Translations under genes and position numbers: made by a program
The notes under the pieces: generated by a model
Database searches by the model: none
What the model was told of the DNA's origin: nothing
What the model saw: only the letters and a program-made list of their open reading frames with translations
Assembly: GCF_009708035.1 (NCBI RefSeq)
Contig: NZ_WMBQ01000001.1
Span: 1,240,001 to 1,304,000, forward strand
Origin: Hyphomicrobium album
GTDB lineage: Bacteria > Pseudomonadota > Alphaproteobacteria > Rhizobiales > Hyphomicrobiaceae
Direction of reading: 5' to 3'
DNA length: 64,000 nt
Shown: one piece after another, positions 42,866 to 53,853 of the stretch
Position numbering within the stretch: position 1 is the stretch's first letter
Layout of the letters: every line of letters begins with the position of its first letter

Positions 42866-43735
42866 CTACCAGGCGAGCGTGGGCATGGCCGCTATGGGAC
42901 GCGGCGTGCCGGCTGGGAAGAGCGCGGCGATGGCCTCGCCGTCGAGCCCGCCTTTGACATGCACCCCGCTCGCCACGAACACCGAGGGCACACCCGCCGC
43001 TGCGGCCCCGGCGATATCGGTCCCGATGCCGTCACCGATCGCCAGGAGCCGTGCCCTGTCGCTGCTGCCCGGTTTCAGCTTTTCGAGCGTCGCGAAGGTC
43101 AGCTCGTAGATCGGCAGATACGGCTTGCCGGCGTACTCGACCCTGCCGCCCAGTTCCTCGTAGGCGCGCGCAATGGCTCCGGCGCAATAGATCATGCGAC
43201 CGCCACGCTCGACCATGAGGTCGGGATTGGCGCAGACCATAGGCAGGTTGCGTGCGCGACACGCAGCCAGGGTCGCGGCGTAGTCGTCGGGCGTCTCGCA
43301 CTCGTCGTCGAATAGGCCGGTGCAGACGATGACCTCGGCCGCTTCGGGGAGAACGCGCTTGATATCCAGCCCGGCGAAGGTGGCGAGGTCGCGCTGCGGG
43401 CCGATGTGATAGACGGGGCCCCCTGCATAGCGGCCGATCAGCGTGCGCGCGACGTCGCCAGAGGTGACGATGGCGTCCCACGCCTCACGCGGCACGCCGA
43501 TATCGTCGAGCTGTGCGGCGACGCTGTCATGCGGACGCGGCGAGTTGGAGACGAGGACGACGATCCCGCCGGCGGCGCGAAAATTGGCGCAGGCGGTGCA
43601 GGCGTCCGCAAACGGGTTCACGCCATTGTGGATCACGCCCCAGATATCGGTCAGCCACGCCCTCGTCACGCCGGCAAGCGGCGCGATCGATTGGATGAGC
43701 GGGATGGCGGAGTCGGGAAGGGACGCGGGCGGCAT
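42866..43735 (-). CDS. HAD-superfamily class IIA phosphatase (TIGR01459 type)
   Basis: A 289-residue NagD-like protein. Motif I reads L-T-D-I-W-G-V-I-H-N-G with the nucleophile Asp; motif II is V-L-V-S-N-S-P-R; a Lys lies in Y-A-G-K-P-Y; motif III is I-G-D-G-I-G-T-D-I. A class IIA cap domain lies between motifs II and III. The substrate is unknown. Confidence 0.88.
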   Translation of the reverse strand: MPPASLPDSAIPLIQSIAPLAGVTRAWLTDIWGVIHNGVNPFADACTACANFRAAGGIVVLVSNSPRPHDSVAAQLDDIGVPREAWDAIVTSGDVARTLIGRYAGGPVYHIGPQRDLATFAGLDIKRVLPEAAEVIVCTGLFDDECETPDDYAATLAACRARNLPMVCANPDLMVERGGRMIYCAGAIARAYEELGGRVEYAGKPYLPIYELTFATLEKLKPGSSDRARLLAIGDGIGTDIAGAAAAGVPSVFVASGVHVKGGLDGEAIAALFPAGTPRPIAAMPTLAW

Positions 43736-43766
43736 GGCACTTGCCTAGCCGCCGCCCGCGTAAATC

Positions 43767-45506
43767 TCAAGCGGCTGCGTCATCGGCGACGGCATAGCCG
43801 TCGCCTGCCACAGGCACGGGCGCGCCGAACAGCGCTCCCTGGCCGAGAGGTACGCCGGTCTCGGCCACACGATCGCGCGTCACCTCGTCATCGACGTTGG
43901 CGACAACGAGGGTGAGGCCCAGCTCGCTGAGGTTACGGCACACCTCGTCGCCCGGCATGGTGCCGTTCGGAGCGGCGAGGCCGGCCAGCAGCGTCGCGGC
44001 ATCGAGCTTCACGAAGGCGAAGCCGGCGGCGCACAGCGCGGTGAACTCGTAGTCGAAGTCGGTGACGTCCTCGACGCCGAAGCGGAAGCCCAGATCGCGC
44101 ATGTCGGTCAGCGCGCTCCACTCGGAGCCGCCGAACGTCCGTACGTCCGCCTGCGCGAACGTCAGCACCAGATCGCTAGCCAGCGCCTCACGGTCGCGGA
44201 ACGCGTCGGCCAGCTCGTCGAGGAAACTGTCGTTGGCGAGCGACACCGCCGTCGCCGGGACGAACAGGCACGTCTGGCGTCCCTCCTCGGCGAACGACCG
44301 GGCGACCCCGGCCGCCTGACGTAGGCGGGCGCTGTCGAGCATCGGCAGCAGGCCCGCGAGGGCAAGCTGCGGCTCGCGCGTCGTCACCGACATCGCCACT
44401 CCGCGCTCGTCGCGCGGCGAGGCCACGACCTCGTAGTAGTGCACCAGGTGATCGGCAAGGCCGACGATCGGCGCCAAAGCAACGTCGATCCGCCCGGCCG
44501 ACACCGCCTCGGCGAGCGAAGCCAGGCGCGTATGCGCAGGCATGATCGGCGGCGGCATTGGGGCACCGGCGCGCGGCGCGGAAGACGCGAGCGGCAGGCC
44601 GTCCTTCTTCTTGGTCGCGCGCATCGCGTTGGCGGTAGTCTGCAGTGCGTTGAGCGAGGCGCGCAGGGCGCTCTCCTGGCGCTGCGGCGGCAGACCCTCG
44701 AGCATCGGCTCAGCGCCCACGTCCACCTCGTCGGCGAGACGCTTGATCATGCCATGCACCGCGTCGAGGTCGGTCTCGCGGTCGGCGGCGAGCGGCGGCA
44801 GCTCTACCCGCGGTCCGTCGGCCAGGGTCGGCTTCGTTTGGCGACCGGGCCAGTAGTCGTGCGCCCCTTTAGCGGGTGCCATCGGCGCGGCCGGCGGCGA
44901 CGACCAATCCGGCAGCGTCGGCACCAACGGAGCGTCCGATGCAGCGGGTGACGGCGATACGGAAAGCTGCGGCTCCTGCCGCGGCGGTGCGGACAAGCGC
45001 GGTTCGCGCTCGGGCGCGGTGGCAACCGGCGCCGGCTCGGTGCTGCGGAAGATGCGCGGCGTCCGCCCCGCTGGAGGCGGGAGCGTCGGCGATGCGGCCA
45101 CGGGCGGGGACGGCGGCGCGGCTACCCGCGGAGCAATCGGTGGCATTGGCGGAGGCGGCGGCGCCTTGGCGAGCGGCGGTGGCGCCATGTTCGGCGCACG
45201 CTGCTGGCGCGATGCGACAGGAGGCACCGCGCCGGTCTTCAGGCGCGCGACCTCGTCTTCGAGGCGCTCCACCACTGAGACCAAATCTGTCTCACGCTCG
45301 CGGCGGCGCATGACGGCATGCCCCATCAGCAGCGTGATGTAGACCGACAGCGCTCCGATGAGCGCCATCCAGAATGAGACCTGGAATTGCAGATAGGCCC
45401 CGACGAAGAAGGCCGCTGTAACCAGCGCGATGGCCCCCTTGACGATGAGATCGGCCATGCCACTGTGCTTCGGCATCCCGCCCTCGCTGTTTTCGATGCT
45501 CGCCAT
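43767..45506 (-). CDS. membrane-anchored degenerate EAL-domain protein
   Basis: The start is the ATG at 45506, giving 579 residues. Two membrane helices lie near residues 20-65, then a short coiled coil. A Pro/Ala-rich region of about 200 residues follows, then a C-terminal EAL-like fold from about 350. The catalytic signature is altered: the EAL triplet reads E-V-V, and the metal motifs (N, D-D-F-G, E) are replaced by F-G-V-E-D-V and similar. It should not hydrolyse c-di-GMP. It may bind it or act as a scaffold. Confidence 0.8.
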   Translation of the reverse strand: MASIENSEGGMPKHSGMADLIVKGAIALVTAAFFVGAYLQFQVSFWMALIGALSVYITLLMGHAVMRRRERETDLVSVVERLEDEVARLKTGAVPPVASRQQRAPNMAPPPLAKAPPPPPMPPIAPRVAAPPSPPVAASPTLPPPAGRTPRIFRSTEPAPVATAPEREPRLSAPPRQEPQLSVSPSPAASDAPLVPTLPDWSSPPAAPMAPAKGAHDYWPGRQTKPTLADGPRVELPPLAADRETDLDAVHGMIKRLADEVDVGAEPMLEGLPPQRQESALRASLNALQTTANAMRATKKKDGLPLASSAPRAGAPMPPPIMPAHTRLASLAEAVSAGRIDVALAPIVGLADHLVHYYEVVASPRDERGVAMSVTTREPQLALAGLLPMLDSARLRQAAGVARSFAEEGRQTCLFVPATAVSLANDSFLDELADAFRDREALASDLVLTFAQADVRTFGGSEWSALTDMRDLGFRFGVEDVTDFDYEFTALCAAGFAFVKLDAATLLAGLAAPNGTMPGDEVCRNLSELGLTLVVANVDDEVTRDRVAETGVPLGQGALFGAPVPVAGDGYAVADDAAA

Positions 45507-45880
45507 GGAAGAGTGACGACGCCCCCTTGCCGATTCGTTATCCCTGCGAGCTTTTCGCCCGCACCCCCGCCGCGCAATGACGGCGCGGCCACTTTCACCA
45601 GCTTTCTCAACAACGCGTCGATTCGTGTCCGGCGCGTGGCGATGCGCATTGCTGAGAAAAATCGGCCACATCGCCGCGCGCGCGATTCGTCCACAGGCAA
45701 TCGCCGTGCCACGGGGAACTACCCATATGCCCGGGGATTGCCATCGCACGCCTCAGTCGCGCCGCATGCCGGCCTCCGGCCGACCGGAATCGGGGTGCTG
45801 TTTAGAACTCGTTAGGCGAATCGACGTGGTATCAGTGGTGTCGGGGCGTTCCCACAAGTCCCGGCGTAAATTCAAAGGGA
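45507..45880. other. divergent intergenic region, nothing seen
   Basis: 374 bp between the minus-strand EAL-like gene and the plus-strand SDR-like gene. It must carry both promoters; none stands out. Short frames here have no support. Confidence 0.4.
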
Positions 45881-46633
45881 ATGCTCATGCTGATGACGGT
45901 GATGGGTCGCGACTCGAGTGCGTCATATTATGGTGAGCTTGCCGGCGTTCGTGCGCTGATCACCGGCCTTTCGCCGACTAGCGGCGTGGATGTCGCCCGC
46001 AAATTCGCCGATCACCGCGGCCGTCTTGTGCTGCACGCCACTGCGCCGTCCGTTGAGCTCGACGCCGTTACGACGATGCTGGCCGAGACGGCCAGCGAGG
46101 TGAAGCTGTTCACCGACGCCTGCGGCGATTCCGACGCTTCGATCCGCTTCGCCAAAGCCGCCGCTCAGGCATTCGGCGGTCTCGATGTCGTCGTCAACCT
46201 CATCCCCATCACCGCCGCCGATATGCGCGGCCGTGCAAGCATCGAGCACATCGAGGAGCTTGTCTCCGAAAAGCTAATGTTGCCGGTGCACGTGACGCGC
46301 ATCGTCGCCAACCGCATGCGCCTGACGCTGTCGGAAGGCCTTGTGCTCAACGTCATGACCATGCCGGCGCCGCGCACCGCAGCCGAGGGCGCTCTCGCCG
46401 GGATCGTCCGCTCCGCGCTGGCAGCCGTAACCCGCGGCGAAGCCGAGCGGTGGGCGCCGCAGGGCATTCGCGTCAATGCCGTCGGCCCTTCCTCCACTGT
46501 GGCGGGCGCCGGCGCCGCACTTACCAGCGAACCGGATATCGCCGCCCTCGCGTTGTATCTCGCCTCCCGACCGGGCCGCACGCTGACTGGCCAGGTCTTC
46601 GACGCGGCCGGCGTCGCCCGGCGCGGCTGCTGA
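45881..46633 (+). CDS. short-chain dehydrogenase-like protein with altered active site
   Basis: A 250-residue Rossmann protein. The nucleotide loop is A-L-I-T-G-L-S-P-T-S-G-V, with D-V-V-V-N-L-I-P later. The usual catalytic Y-x-x-x-K is missing: the region after N-V-M-T-M-P-A-P reads A-A-E-G-A-L-A-G. The C-terminus keeps G-I-R-V-N-A-V-G-P and L-T-G-Q-V-F-D-A-A-G. It may bind NAD(P) without oxidoreductase activity. The first ATGs (45881, 45890, 45899) are alternative starts. Confidence 0.8.
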   Translation: MLMLMTVMGRDSSASYYGELAGVRALITGLSPTSGVDVARKFADHRGRLVLHATAPSVELDAVTTMLAETASEVKLFTDACGDSDASIRFAKAAAQAFGGLDVVVNLIPITAADMRGRASIEHIEELVSEKLMLPVHVTRIVANRMRLTLSEGLVLNVMTMPAPRTAAEGALAGIVRSALAAVTRGEAERWAPQGIRVNAVGPSSTVAGAGAALTSEPDIAALALYLASRPGRTLTGQVFDAAGVARRGC

Positions 46634-46768
46634 GACGTCAACCTTTCGACCAGAAATCCGGCTGCAGCCCACACGGCTGGCGAATCGCGCGCTGTGGACA
46701 GCTATCCGCTGCAGCCGTAACGATGTGGCAGGGGCGTATCAAGAGGGAGACCCGCCAAGGAGGATCCC

Positions 46769-47062
46769 ATGGCCACTTTCGTTGTGCTCGCGAGCTTCAC
46801 GGAACAGGGCATCCGCAACGTCAAGGAGACGGTTGCGCGGGCAGAGGCCTTCAAGGAAATGGCGAAGAGCAGCGGCGTAACCGTCAAGGACATGTATTGG
46901 ACCCTCGGCAGGCACGACATTGTCGTCGTCTGCGATGCGCCGGACGATGAGAGCTCGACGGCCCTGATGCTGAGCGTCGCGTCGCGCGGCTACGTCCGTT
47001 CCGAGACGCTTCGCGCCTTCTCGTTCCCCGAGATGCAGAAGGTTCTCGGCAAGATGGTCTGA
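46769..47062 (+). CDS. GYD-domain protein
   Basis: A 97-residue alpha/beta-barrel dimer type. The family name motif is modified here (R-H-D-I-V-V-V). It starts with F-V-V-L-A-S-F-T-E-Q-G and ends F-P-E-M-Q-K-V-L. The start ATG follows AAGGAGG. Function of GYD proteins is not established. Confidence 0.9.
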   Translation: MATFVVLASFTEQGIRNVKETVARAEAFKEMAKSSGVTVKDMYWTLGRHDIVVVCDAPDDESSTALMLSVASRGYVRSETLRAFSFPEMQKVLGKMV

Positions 47063-47063
47063 G

Positions 47064-48200
47064 CTACGTCCATTTTGCCGGAAGGCGCTGCAGCCACCGC
47101 AACAGCGGATAGGTCGATCCGGCAAACGCGGCAAGCTCCGGCGCGCGCTCGGCAATGTCGCGTAGGTTGAGACGCAGCTGTCCGAGCGCGAAGTCGAAGG
47201 CCATCACGCGGATGATGTCGTCCATCGACATCTCGCGCGTCTCGCCCTTGGCGCGCATCTCTTCCAACCGATGCTCGATCTCGGCCAGCGCATTCTCGAC
47301 GGCGGCGAGATTGGGCGCCGTGTAGCAGGTGGCAGGCCCCGCAAGATGCTTCGCCACATCGTCGAGGGCCGCGCGCAACTCCTCGATCTGGGGTCCTAAG
47401 ATCTTCACTGCGACCGGGGGCAGCGGCTGATAGACCGCGCGCATGAGCATGATCTCGGTGTGCCACGTGCGGCGCAGGGCGCGCAGGATCGCCTCGGGGT
47501 CGGGGCTGTCAGCGACATAGTTAGCGACCTCGACGCGCGCTTCGCGGGCGAGGGTGTCGCCTTCGGCAAAGGCAGCGCGGATGCGCGTGCCCTGCGCGCC
47601 CATTCCCTCAATGTCGAGTGGCTGGCCCAGCGCCGCGGCAAGTGTATCCCGCGCCACCTCGAACAGCGGCGTGAACGTTCGGGTCACGTGCTCGGCGAAC
47701 AGTGGTCCGGCGCGCGATGGAAATATCAAGAGCGTGGTGAGGATGGCGACGACGGTGCCGATCGCCACCTCGATCATGCGGTTCTCGGCCGAGGAAATGG
47801 GCGGCCCGAGGCTGGGATCGCCGAGGACGACGATGGCGGCCGTGACACAGGCAATGCGCAGCGACGGGCGGCGGGCCGCGAAGAAGCCGAGCACGAGTAC
47901 CGTCACCGCAAGCCCGGCGAACTTCAGCTCTTGCGCGTCGGCAAGGAGGACGGCGACGACGCCGCCGACGACGACGCCGAGCAAGCTGCCGACGAACCGC
48001 TCGGTCGCCAGGCCCAACGACGCGCCGACATTGGCCTGCGTCACCAAAATGGCAGTCATCACTGCCCAGAACCCTTGCGCCATGCCGATGGCATCCACGA
48101 TCACATACGACACGCAGGCGGCGATGGTCGTCTGGATGGCGAGGCGCAGCCGCGGCCACATCTCGGCGCGCGAGCCGAGCCACGAGGTCATGTCGATCAC
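47064..48200 (-). CDS. FUSC-family membrane protein (aromatic acid exporter-like)
   Basis: A 378-residue protein. The N-terminal half has about six membrane helices ([25 protein letters not shown]). The C-terminal half is cytoplasmic and helical. This is half the size of E. coli AaeB, as in single-unit FUSC proteins that may dimerise. The substrate is unknown. Its stop lies 2 bp from the convergent GYD gene. Confidence 0.85.
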   Translation of the reverse strand: MIDMTSWLGSRAEMWPRLRLAIQTTIAACVSYVIVDAIGMAQGFWAVMTAILVTQANVGASLGLATERFVGSLLGVVVGGVVAVLLADAQELKFAGLAVTVLVLGFFAARRPSLRIACVTAAIVVLGDPSLGPPISSAENRMIEVAIGTVVAILTTLLIFPSRAGPLFAEHVTRTFTPLFEVARDTLAAALGQPLDIEGMGAQGTRIRAAFAEGDTLAREARVEVANYVADSPDPEAILRALRRTWHTEIMLMRAVYQPLPPVAVKILGPQIEELRAALDDVAKHLAGPATCYTAPNLAAVENALAEIEHRLEEMRAKGETREMSMDDIIRVMAFDFALGQLRLNLRDIAERAPELAAFAGSTYPLLRWLQRLPAKWT

Positions 48201-48304
48201 GAAAGCCGTCCCTCCGAATCGATCGCTTCGAGCCTTGAAATTAACCGCTCGTTCGCCACGTTGCCGCTATGGCACCCGCGCGTCGTGGAGCCGCTCGCCC
48301 TTTC

Positions 48305-48334
48305 TTGACAGGCGATGGCGCCGGCGCGTATCAC
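48305..48334 (+). promoter_or_regulatory. candidate promoter of groESL
   Basis: A perfect TTGACA (48305-48310) is followed 18 bp later by TATCAC (48329-48334). The predicted start falls at the CIRCE operator, as expected for HrcA control. Confidence 0.6.
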
Positions 48335-48344
48335 CTCGGCACGC

Positions 48345-48371
48345 TTGGCACTCTCTGCGATATAGTGCTAA
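48345..48371. promoter_or_regulatory. CIRCE operator (HrcA-binding)
   Basis: TTGGCACTC, nine bases, TAGTGCTAA matches the CIRCE consensus (TTAGCACTC-N9-GAGTGCTAA) with two changes. It lies 58 bp upstream of groES. HrcA should repress groESL here until heat stress. Confidence 0.9.
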
Positions 48372-48429
48372 CGCGCCATCAAAGACGCCGGCCCCTCCGG
48401 CCGAGCTGCCATCTGGAGCAATATTTCCC

Positions 48430-48720
48430 ATGAAGTTCCGTCCCTTGCATGACCGCGTCGTCGTCAAGCGCGTCGACAGTGAGACGAAGACGTCCGGCGG
48501 CATCATCATCCCCGACACCGCCGCCGAGAAGCCCCAGCAGGGCGAGGTCGTAGCCGTCGGTCCCGGCAGCCGTGACGAGAGCGGCAAGCTGATCGAGATC
48601 GGCCTCAAGAAGGGCGACAAGGTTCTGTTCGGCAAGTGGAGCGGCACCGAGGTCAAGATCGACGGCCAGGACCTGCTCATCATGAAGGAAAGCGACGTGA
48701 TGGGCGTGCTCGAGAAGTAA
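48430..48720 (+). CDS. groS: co-chaperonin GroES
   Basis: A 96-residue GroES with [12 protein letters not shown], the mobile loop [13 protein letters not shown] and the C-terminal [12 protein letters not shown]. It caps GroEL. It is the first gene of the operon under CIRCE control. Confidence 0.97.
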   Translation: MKFRPLHDRVVVKRVDSETKTSGGIIIPDTAAEKPQQGEVVAVGPGSRDESGKLIEIGLKKGDKVLFGKWSGTEVKIDGQDLLIMKESDVMGVLEK

Positions 48721-48741
48721 GCGAAGACAGCGAGTGAGTAG

Positions 48742-50502
<1,761 letters not shown>

Positions 50503-50528
50503 CGCCGGCCACCCGGCACGAATAGAAG

Positions 50529-50561
50529 AAGCCGCGCGCAGGAAACTGCGGGCGGCTTTTT
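50529..50561 (+). terminator. intrinsic terminator of groESL
   Basis: GCCGCGCGCAG and CTGCGGGCGGC form an 11-position stem with one mismatch around GAAA, then five T residues. It lies 27 bp after groEL. Confidence 0.9.
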
Positions 50562-50659
50562 CACTTTCAGGCTTGGCGAGTCGGCCATCGATTGTTGCAG
50601 CGAAACAATTGCGCGCCCGGAATACCATTCCGTTGGCGCATTGCTGATTGTACTTATTT

Positions 50660-50696
50660 CCCCTTGGGCTCAACTTGAAGTAGTTGAGCCCAGGGG
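50660..50696. promoter_or_regulatory. long hairpin in the leader of the ParA-like gene
   Basis: CCCC-T-TGGGCTCAACT pairs with AGTTGAGCCCA-GGGG, a 15-bp stem with one bulged T and a 6-base loop, ending 7 bp before the chosen start ATG at 50704. The right arm contains the G-rich stretch that would act as ribosome site, so the stem could hide it. No T-tract follows. An operator function is the alternative. Confidence 0.6.
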
Positions 50697-50703
50697 TGCG
50701 TAC

Positions 50704-52005
50704 ATGTGTGGATGGGAATCTCCCGACGAGATCGCGCAGTGCGTAGTCGTCGCCAAATACTGGCTCGATACCATAAGGCCCTGGATCGAATTCGGCCTGT
50801 CGTTGGCTGGCGTCGGGACGCTCATTGCGTTCGGTATCTTCGTTTGGCTCTTCAAGAACTGCCGTCGAGACATTGACCATCTACAAACCAAGGCCGACGA
50901 ACTCAGAGAAATAACGCGCCAATCAATCGAGGCAAAGGACGAAGCGGAGACCAAAGCGCGTTTGTTGGAACGCAACCTCGCTTTCGCGATTGAGAGCCGC
51001 GCGCCCGCCGACGAACATCTGAGGGGATGTCGCGACGAGATCACAAGCTTAAGTCGGAAAGTTGCGCTCGTCCGCACTGCAAGCCAGGGCGATGCGGCTG
51101 AGTTTTGGTCGACCAGTCCTGGTCTGCGAATGGATGACTACGTTAGACGTTTGGGTGACAGCATCCCAGTATGCCTATTCGCCAATCAGAAGGGTGGTGT
51201 TGGAAAGACGACCCTAAGTGCCAACCTCGCTGCATGTTACGCCGCTCGAGGGGAGCGAGTACTCGCCATCGATCTCGACTATCAGGGTTCACTTACGAGC
51301 TTAATGTTGGCCCAGTCGAGACAGCGCCCTACAGAGTTCCCTTCCGCGGTCGACCTACTGCACAGAGATGAGTTGCCAGAACTTTGGAGCGGAAGCGCAA
51401 TTGTTGAGGGCAAAGCACATCACAAGCTGGACTACGTCTCCTGTTGGTATTCATTCGAAAAGCTCGAGCGGAACATGGAGTACTCATGGGTACTAGCCGA
51501 CTCAAAGGACGACATTCGGTATCGCTTAGCGCGGGCCATTCTCTCTGAACATGTCCAGAACACCTACGAACGGGTCATAATTGACGCGCCGCCGAGAATG
51601 ACTGCAGGATTTCTCAACGGTCTATGCGCCAGTAACTACCTTTTCGTGCCAACTGTCGTCGACCACGTCTCGGCGATAGCGGTCGGGACCTTCGCAAAAC
51701 AGGTTAGAAGACTGCAGCCGATCAACCCGATCCTCAAGCTTGCAGGTATCGTTGGAACGATGACCTCCGTTGACTATCTGCCCACTGCGGCCGCGCCTGC
51801 CGCAGACTCAGCCGAGACAAATGTCCGCAATGCCATGAATTCTAATGAGAATTTCTTTATTCGGGATGCAGTCATGCGACGCACACAGAAAGTCGCCTAC
51901 TCCACAGAGGAAGGGATCGCATACTTGCAGGAGCCACAGACTCGCCCGATGTTTGAGGCACTGGCCGATGAGGTTGCCCGACGTGCGCCGTTGAAAGGAC
52001 GCTAA
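50704..52005 (+). CDS. membrane-tethered ParA-family ATPase
   Basis: A 433-residue protein from the ATG at 50704; an upstream TTG would run through the hairpin. One membrane helix lies near residues 28-50 (F-G-L-S-L-A-G-V-G-T-L-I-A-F-G-I-F-V-W-L-F). A coiled coil spans about 52-125. A ParA/MinD ATPase follows with the deviant Walker A N-Q-K-G-G-V-G-K-T-T at 161-170, A-I-D-L-D-Y-Q-G-S-L and V-I-I-D-A-P-P. A membrane anchor plus coiled coil on ParA is unusual. Its GC content and codon use look lower than the groEL side, suggesting transfer. It pairs with the next gene, 3 bp on. Confidence 0.8.
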   Translation: MCGWESPDEIAQCVVVAKYWLDTIRPWIEFGLSLAGVGTLIAFGIFVWLFKNCRRDIDHLQTKADELREITRQSIEAKDEAETKARLLERNLAFAIESRAPADEHLRGCRDEITSLSRKVALVRTASQGDAAEFWSTSPGLRMDDYVRRLGDSIPVCLFANQKGGVGKTTLSANLAACYAARGERVLAIDLDYQGSLTSLMLAQSRQRPTEFPSAVDLLHRDELPELWSGSAIVEGKAHHKLDYVSCWYSFEKLERNMEYSWVLADSKDDIRYRLARAILSEHVQNTYERVIIDAPPRMTAGFLNGLCASNYLFVPTVVDHVSAIAVGTFAKQVRRLQPINPILKLAGIVGTMTSVDYLPTAAAPAADSAETNVRNAMNSNENFFIRDAVMRRTQKVAYSTEEGIAYLQEPQTRPMFEALADEVARRAPLKGR

Positions 52006-52008
52006 GCC

Positions 52009-52659
52009 ATGAAGGCTAGGGAGTTTGGCGAAACCCTTTCCTCCTTTGCCGACCTCATCGAAGAGGAAGGCTCGGCCGGTCGCGCGACCAACTTGCGTCT
52101 CTTCGCTGAGGCTATCGCCACTGCAGGCGAGCTACCTGTCTCCAAGGTCGTCCCAGCCATTCAGAAGCATTGGAAGTCGGTCAAGCGCACCGCGGAGTAT
52201 CCCTGTGCACTCGCGGGGCAGTTGACACGGATCGGTTCGGTGCTTGCGGCTGCCGGGGCAAAGGCCAACAGTGATTGCTCAGCCGTGCTCAAGCTCCTCG
52301 CGGGTGAACAGGTGGAGGGCGCGAAGTCTTTCGCGGCCGACATCAAATCCGCTATCCTCGCTCCCCCGCCTGTCAAGAAACGAAGGGCGCCTCAGGGTCA
52401 CGACGCGACCGCGATTGAGAAGCTCGCTGACAGGCTCGTGCGCCACCGGCTGGACAACGCGGAGTTCGATGCGACGATCGCCGAGATCGCGGGCGCGAAG
52501 CTTAAGAAGCCCGACCTAGTGGCCATAGCTCATCGCTTCTTAGGATCGGATCGGTCATTCAAAACCGCGGCAGATGCCCTGAAGGCGATCAAAAATCGTC
52601 AACTTCAGGACGCCCTGCAGGCCAGCCGCGACCGGCGCATCGAGAAGATCGCGGTTTGA
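52009..52659 (+). CDS. helical partner of the ParA-like ATPase, unknown
   Basis: A 216-residue protein that is helical throughout (F-G-E-T-L-S-S-F-A-D-L-I-E-E-E, A-D-I-K-S-A-I-L). A basic linker near residue 120 (V-K-K-R-R-A-P-Q-G) separates two similar-sized halves. The second half repeats A-x-x-K-L-A-D-R-L and A-L-K-A-I-K-N-R. It begins 3 bp after the ATPase stop, so the two are co-expressed. It is not a recognisable ParB. Confidence 0.7.
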   Translation: MKAREFGETLSSFADLIEEEGSAGRATNLRLFAEAIATAGELPVSKVVPAIQKHWKSVKRTAEYPCALAGQLTRIGSVLAAAGAKANSDCSAVLKLLAGEQVEGAKSFAADIKSAILAPPPVKKRRAPQGHDATAIEKLADRLVRHRLDNAEFDATIAEIAGAKLKKPDLVAIAHRFLGSDRSFKTAADALKAIKNRQLQDALQASRDRRIEKIAV

Positions 52660-52664
52660 CTTGC

Positions 52665-53423
52665 CTACGGCTGGGAGGCCCAGCCGAAGGCACGCAGCTC
52701 CGTCGGCATCATCGGGTCCTCTTCCGGCTTGGTCGACGCATCGGCCGCCACCGGCTTGGGGACATATGCCCGGCGCGCGGCAGACTGCGCGGCCTGACGA
52801 AGCGAAGGTGCCGTCGGCCTGCGCGTGACGCCCATTGGCGGGACCGTCGCCATGTCCTCGATGACCGGGGCATCGGTCGCCGCGGCCTGCTTCTTGACTG
52901 GAACTTCAACCGCCGGCTCGACAGCAGTGAATTCGCCGTCAGCCGGCGCCAGCACCTGGTCGTTGGCTGCGGGCACCTCACTGGCGCCTTGGCCGATCGC
53001 CGCGGTCTCGGTCGGAGCTGGCTGCTCGGCGGCTGGCGGGTCGGAGGTAGCGTTGGGGTCGACGGTGAACCGGCGGCTCAGCTCCTCGGCGCGCGACCGG
53101 ACGGCGGCTGCCTCGCGGCTCACCTGCTCGGCGCGCGAGATCGCCTCGCGCGAGGTATTAAGAACGGAAGTGTCGGGCTTGGCGGCGGCGACAGGCGTCA
53201 CGGTCGCCGCAGTCGCCTGCGACGTGTCGGCGTCGCTGAAGCGGGCGCGCCAAGCCTCCTGCATATCCGGCAGGCGCGCGACGTCCAGGAAGACTGGGAG
53301 TGAAACGGCAGGCGCCGGAGAGAAAGGAGCCGGAGACGGGGTCGGCTCCATTGCGAAGGCAGTCGAAGCGAGGGTCGTTGCGAGCAACGTCCCAAAGAGG
53401 CGCGCGCGGTCGTGATTGTTCAT
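52665..53423 (-). CDS. exported low-complexity protein
   Basis: A 252-residue protein with a signal peptide (L-L-A-T-T-L-A-S-T-A-F-A-M-E). The rest is Ala/Pro/Thr-rich with one helical stretch near residues 90-115 (S-R-E-A-I-S-R-A-E-Q-V-S-R-E-A-A-A-V-R-S). No catalytic motif. It is probably a periplasmic or surface protein. Confidence 0.65.
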   Translation of the reverse strand: MNNHDRARLFGTLLATTLASTAFAMEPTPSPAPFSPAPAVSLPVFLDVARLPDMQEAWRARFSDADTSQATAATVTPVAAAKPDTSVLNTSREAISRAEQVSREAAAVRSRAEELSRRFTVDPNATSDPPAAEQPAPTETAAIGQGASEVPAANDQVLAPADGEFTAVEPAVEVPVKKQAAATDAPVIEDMATVPPMGVTRRPTAPSLRQAAQSAARRAYVPKPVAADASTKPEEDPMMPTELRAFGWASQP

Positions 53424-53853
53424 ACGCTATACCCCCCAGCCGTCACGGCCGGTTACAAGGCGAACGGAGGTTCGCCGACTGATTTACCACACGGGGGACT
53501 TTTTCTGTCCCACCCACCCTGAGTTGCCCGCAGGCTTTTTTGCGACCGTTCGAGGTCACCTGCCGAGCCGTCGAAGTCGGCGCGCCCTGAGAGAGCTCTG
53601 CCCCGCTCCCGCGCGGATCGTTTTCCGCGACGGCGTCCGCTTCGTCCGAGAAGAAATATTAAAGCGCTCGAAGGCAATAACATGGCGCGCCAGCACCATT
53701 GAATGCAGCGGAGAAAACCGCATTCGCATTGCGTTTCGCAGGCGTTGGCTAGATGATCATGGCAGCGGCGAGGCGAGCCGGCAGGCCGCGGGCCGGCATT
53801 CCGACAGGCGTAATCCCCCACGCGATAGCGACCGTTGCCTCGGGAGGGGCACG
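53424..53853. other. divergent intergenic region
   Basis: 430 bp between the exported protein and the LysR gene. The LysR reading frame stays open into this region, but the good ribosome site at 53843 sets the start at 53854. No clear promoter or gene seen. Confidence 0.4.
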
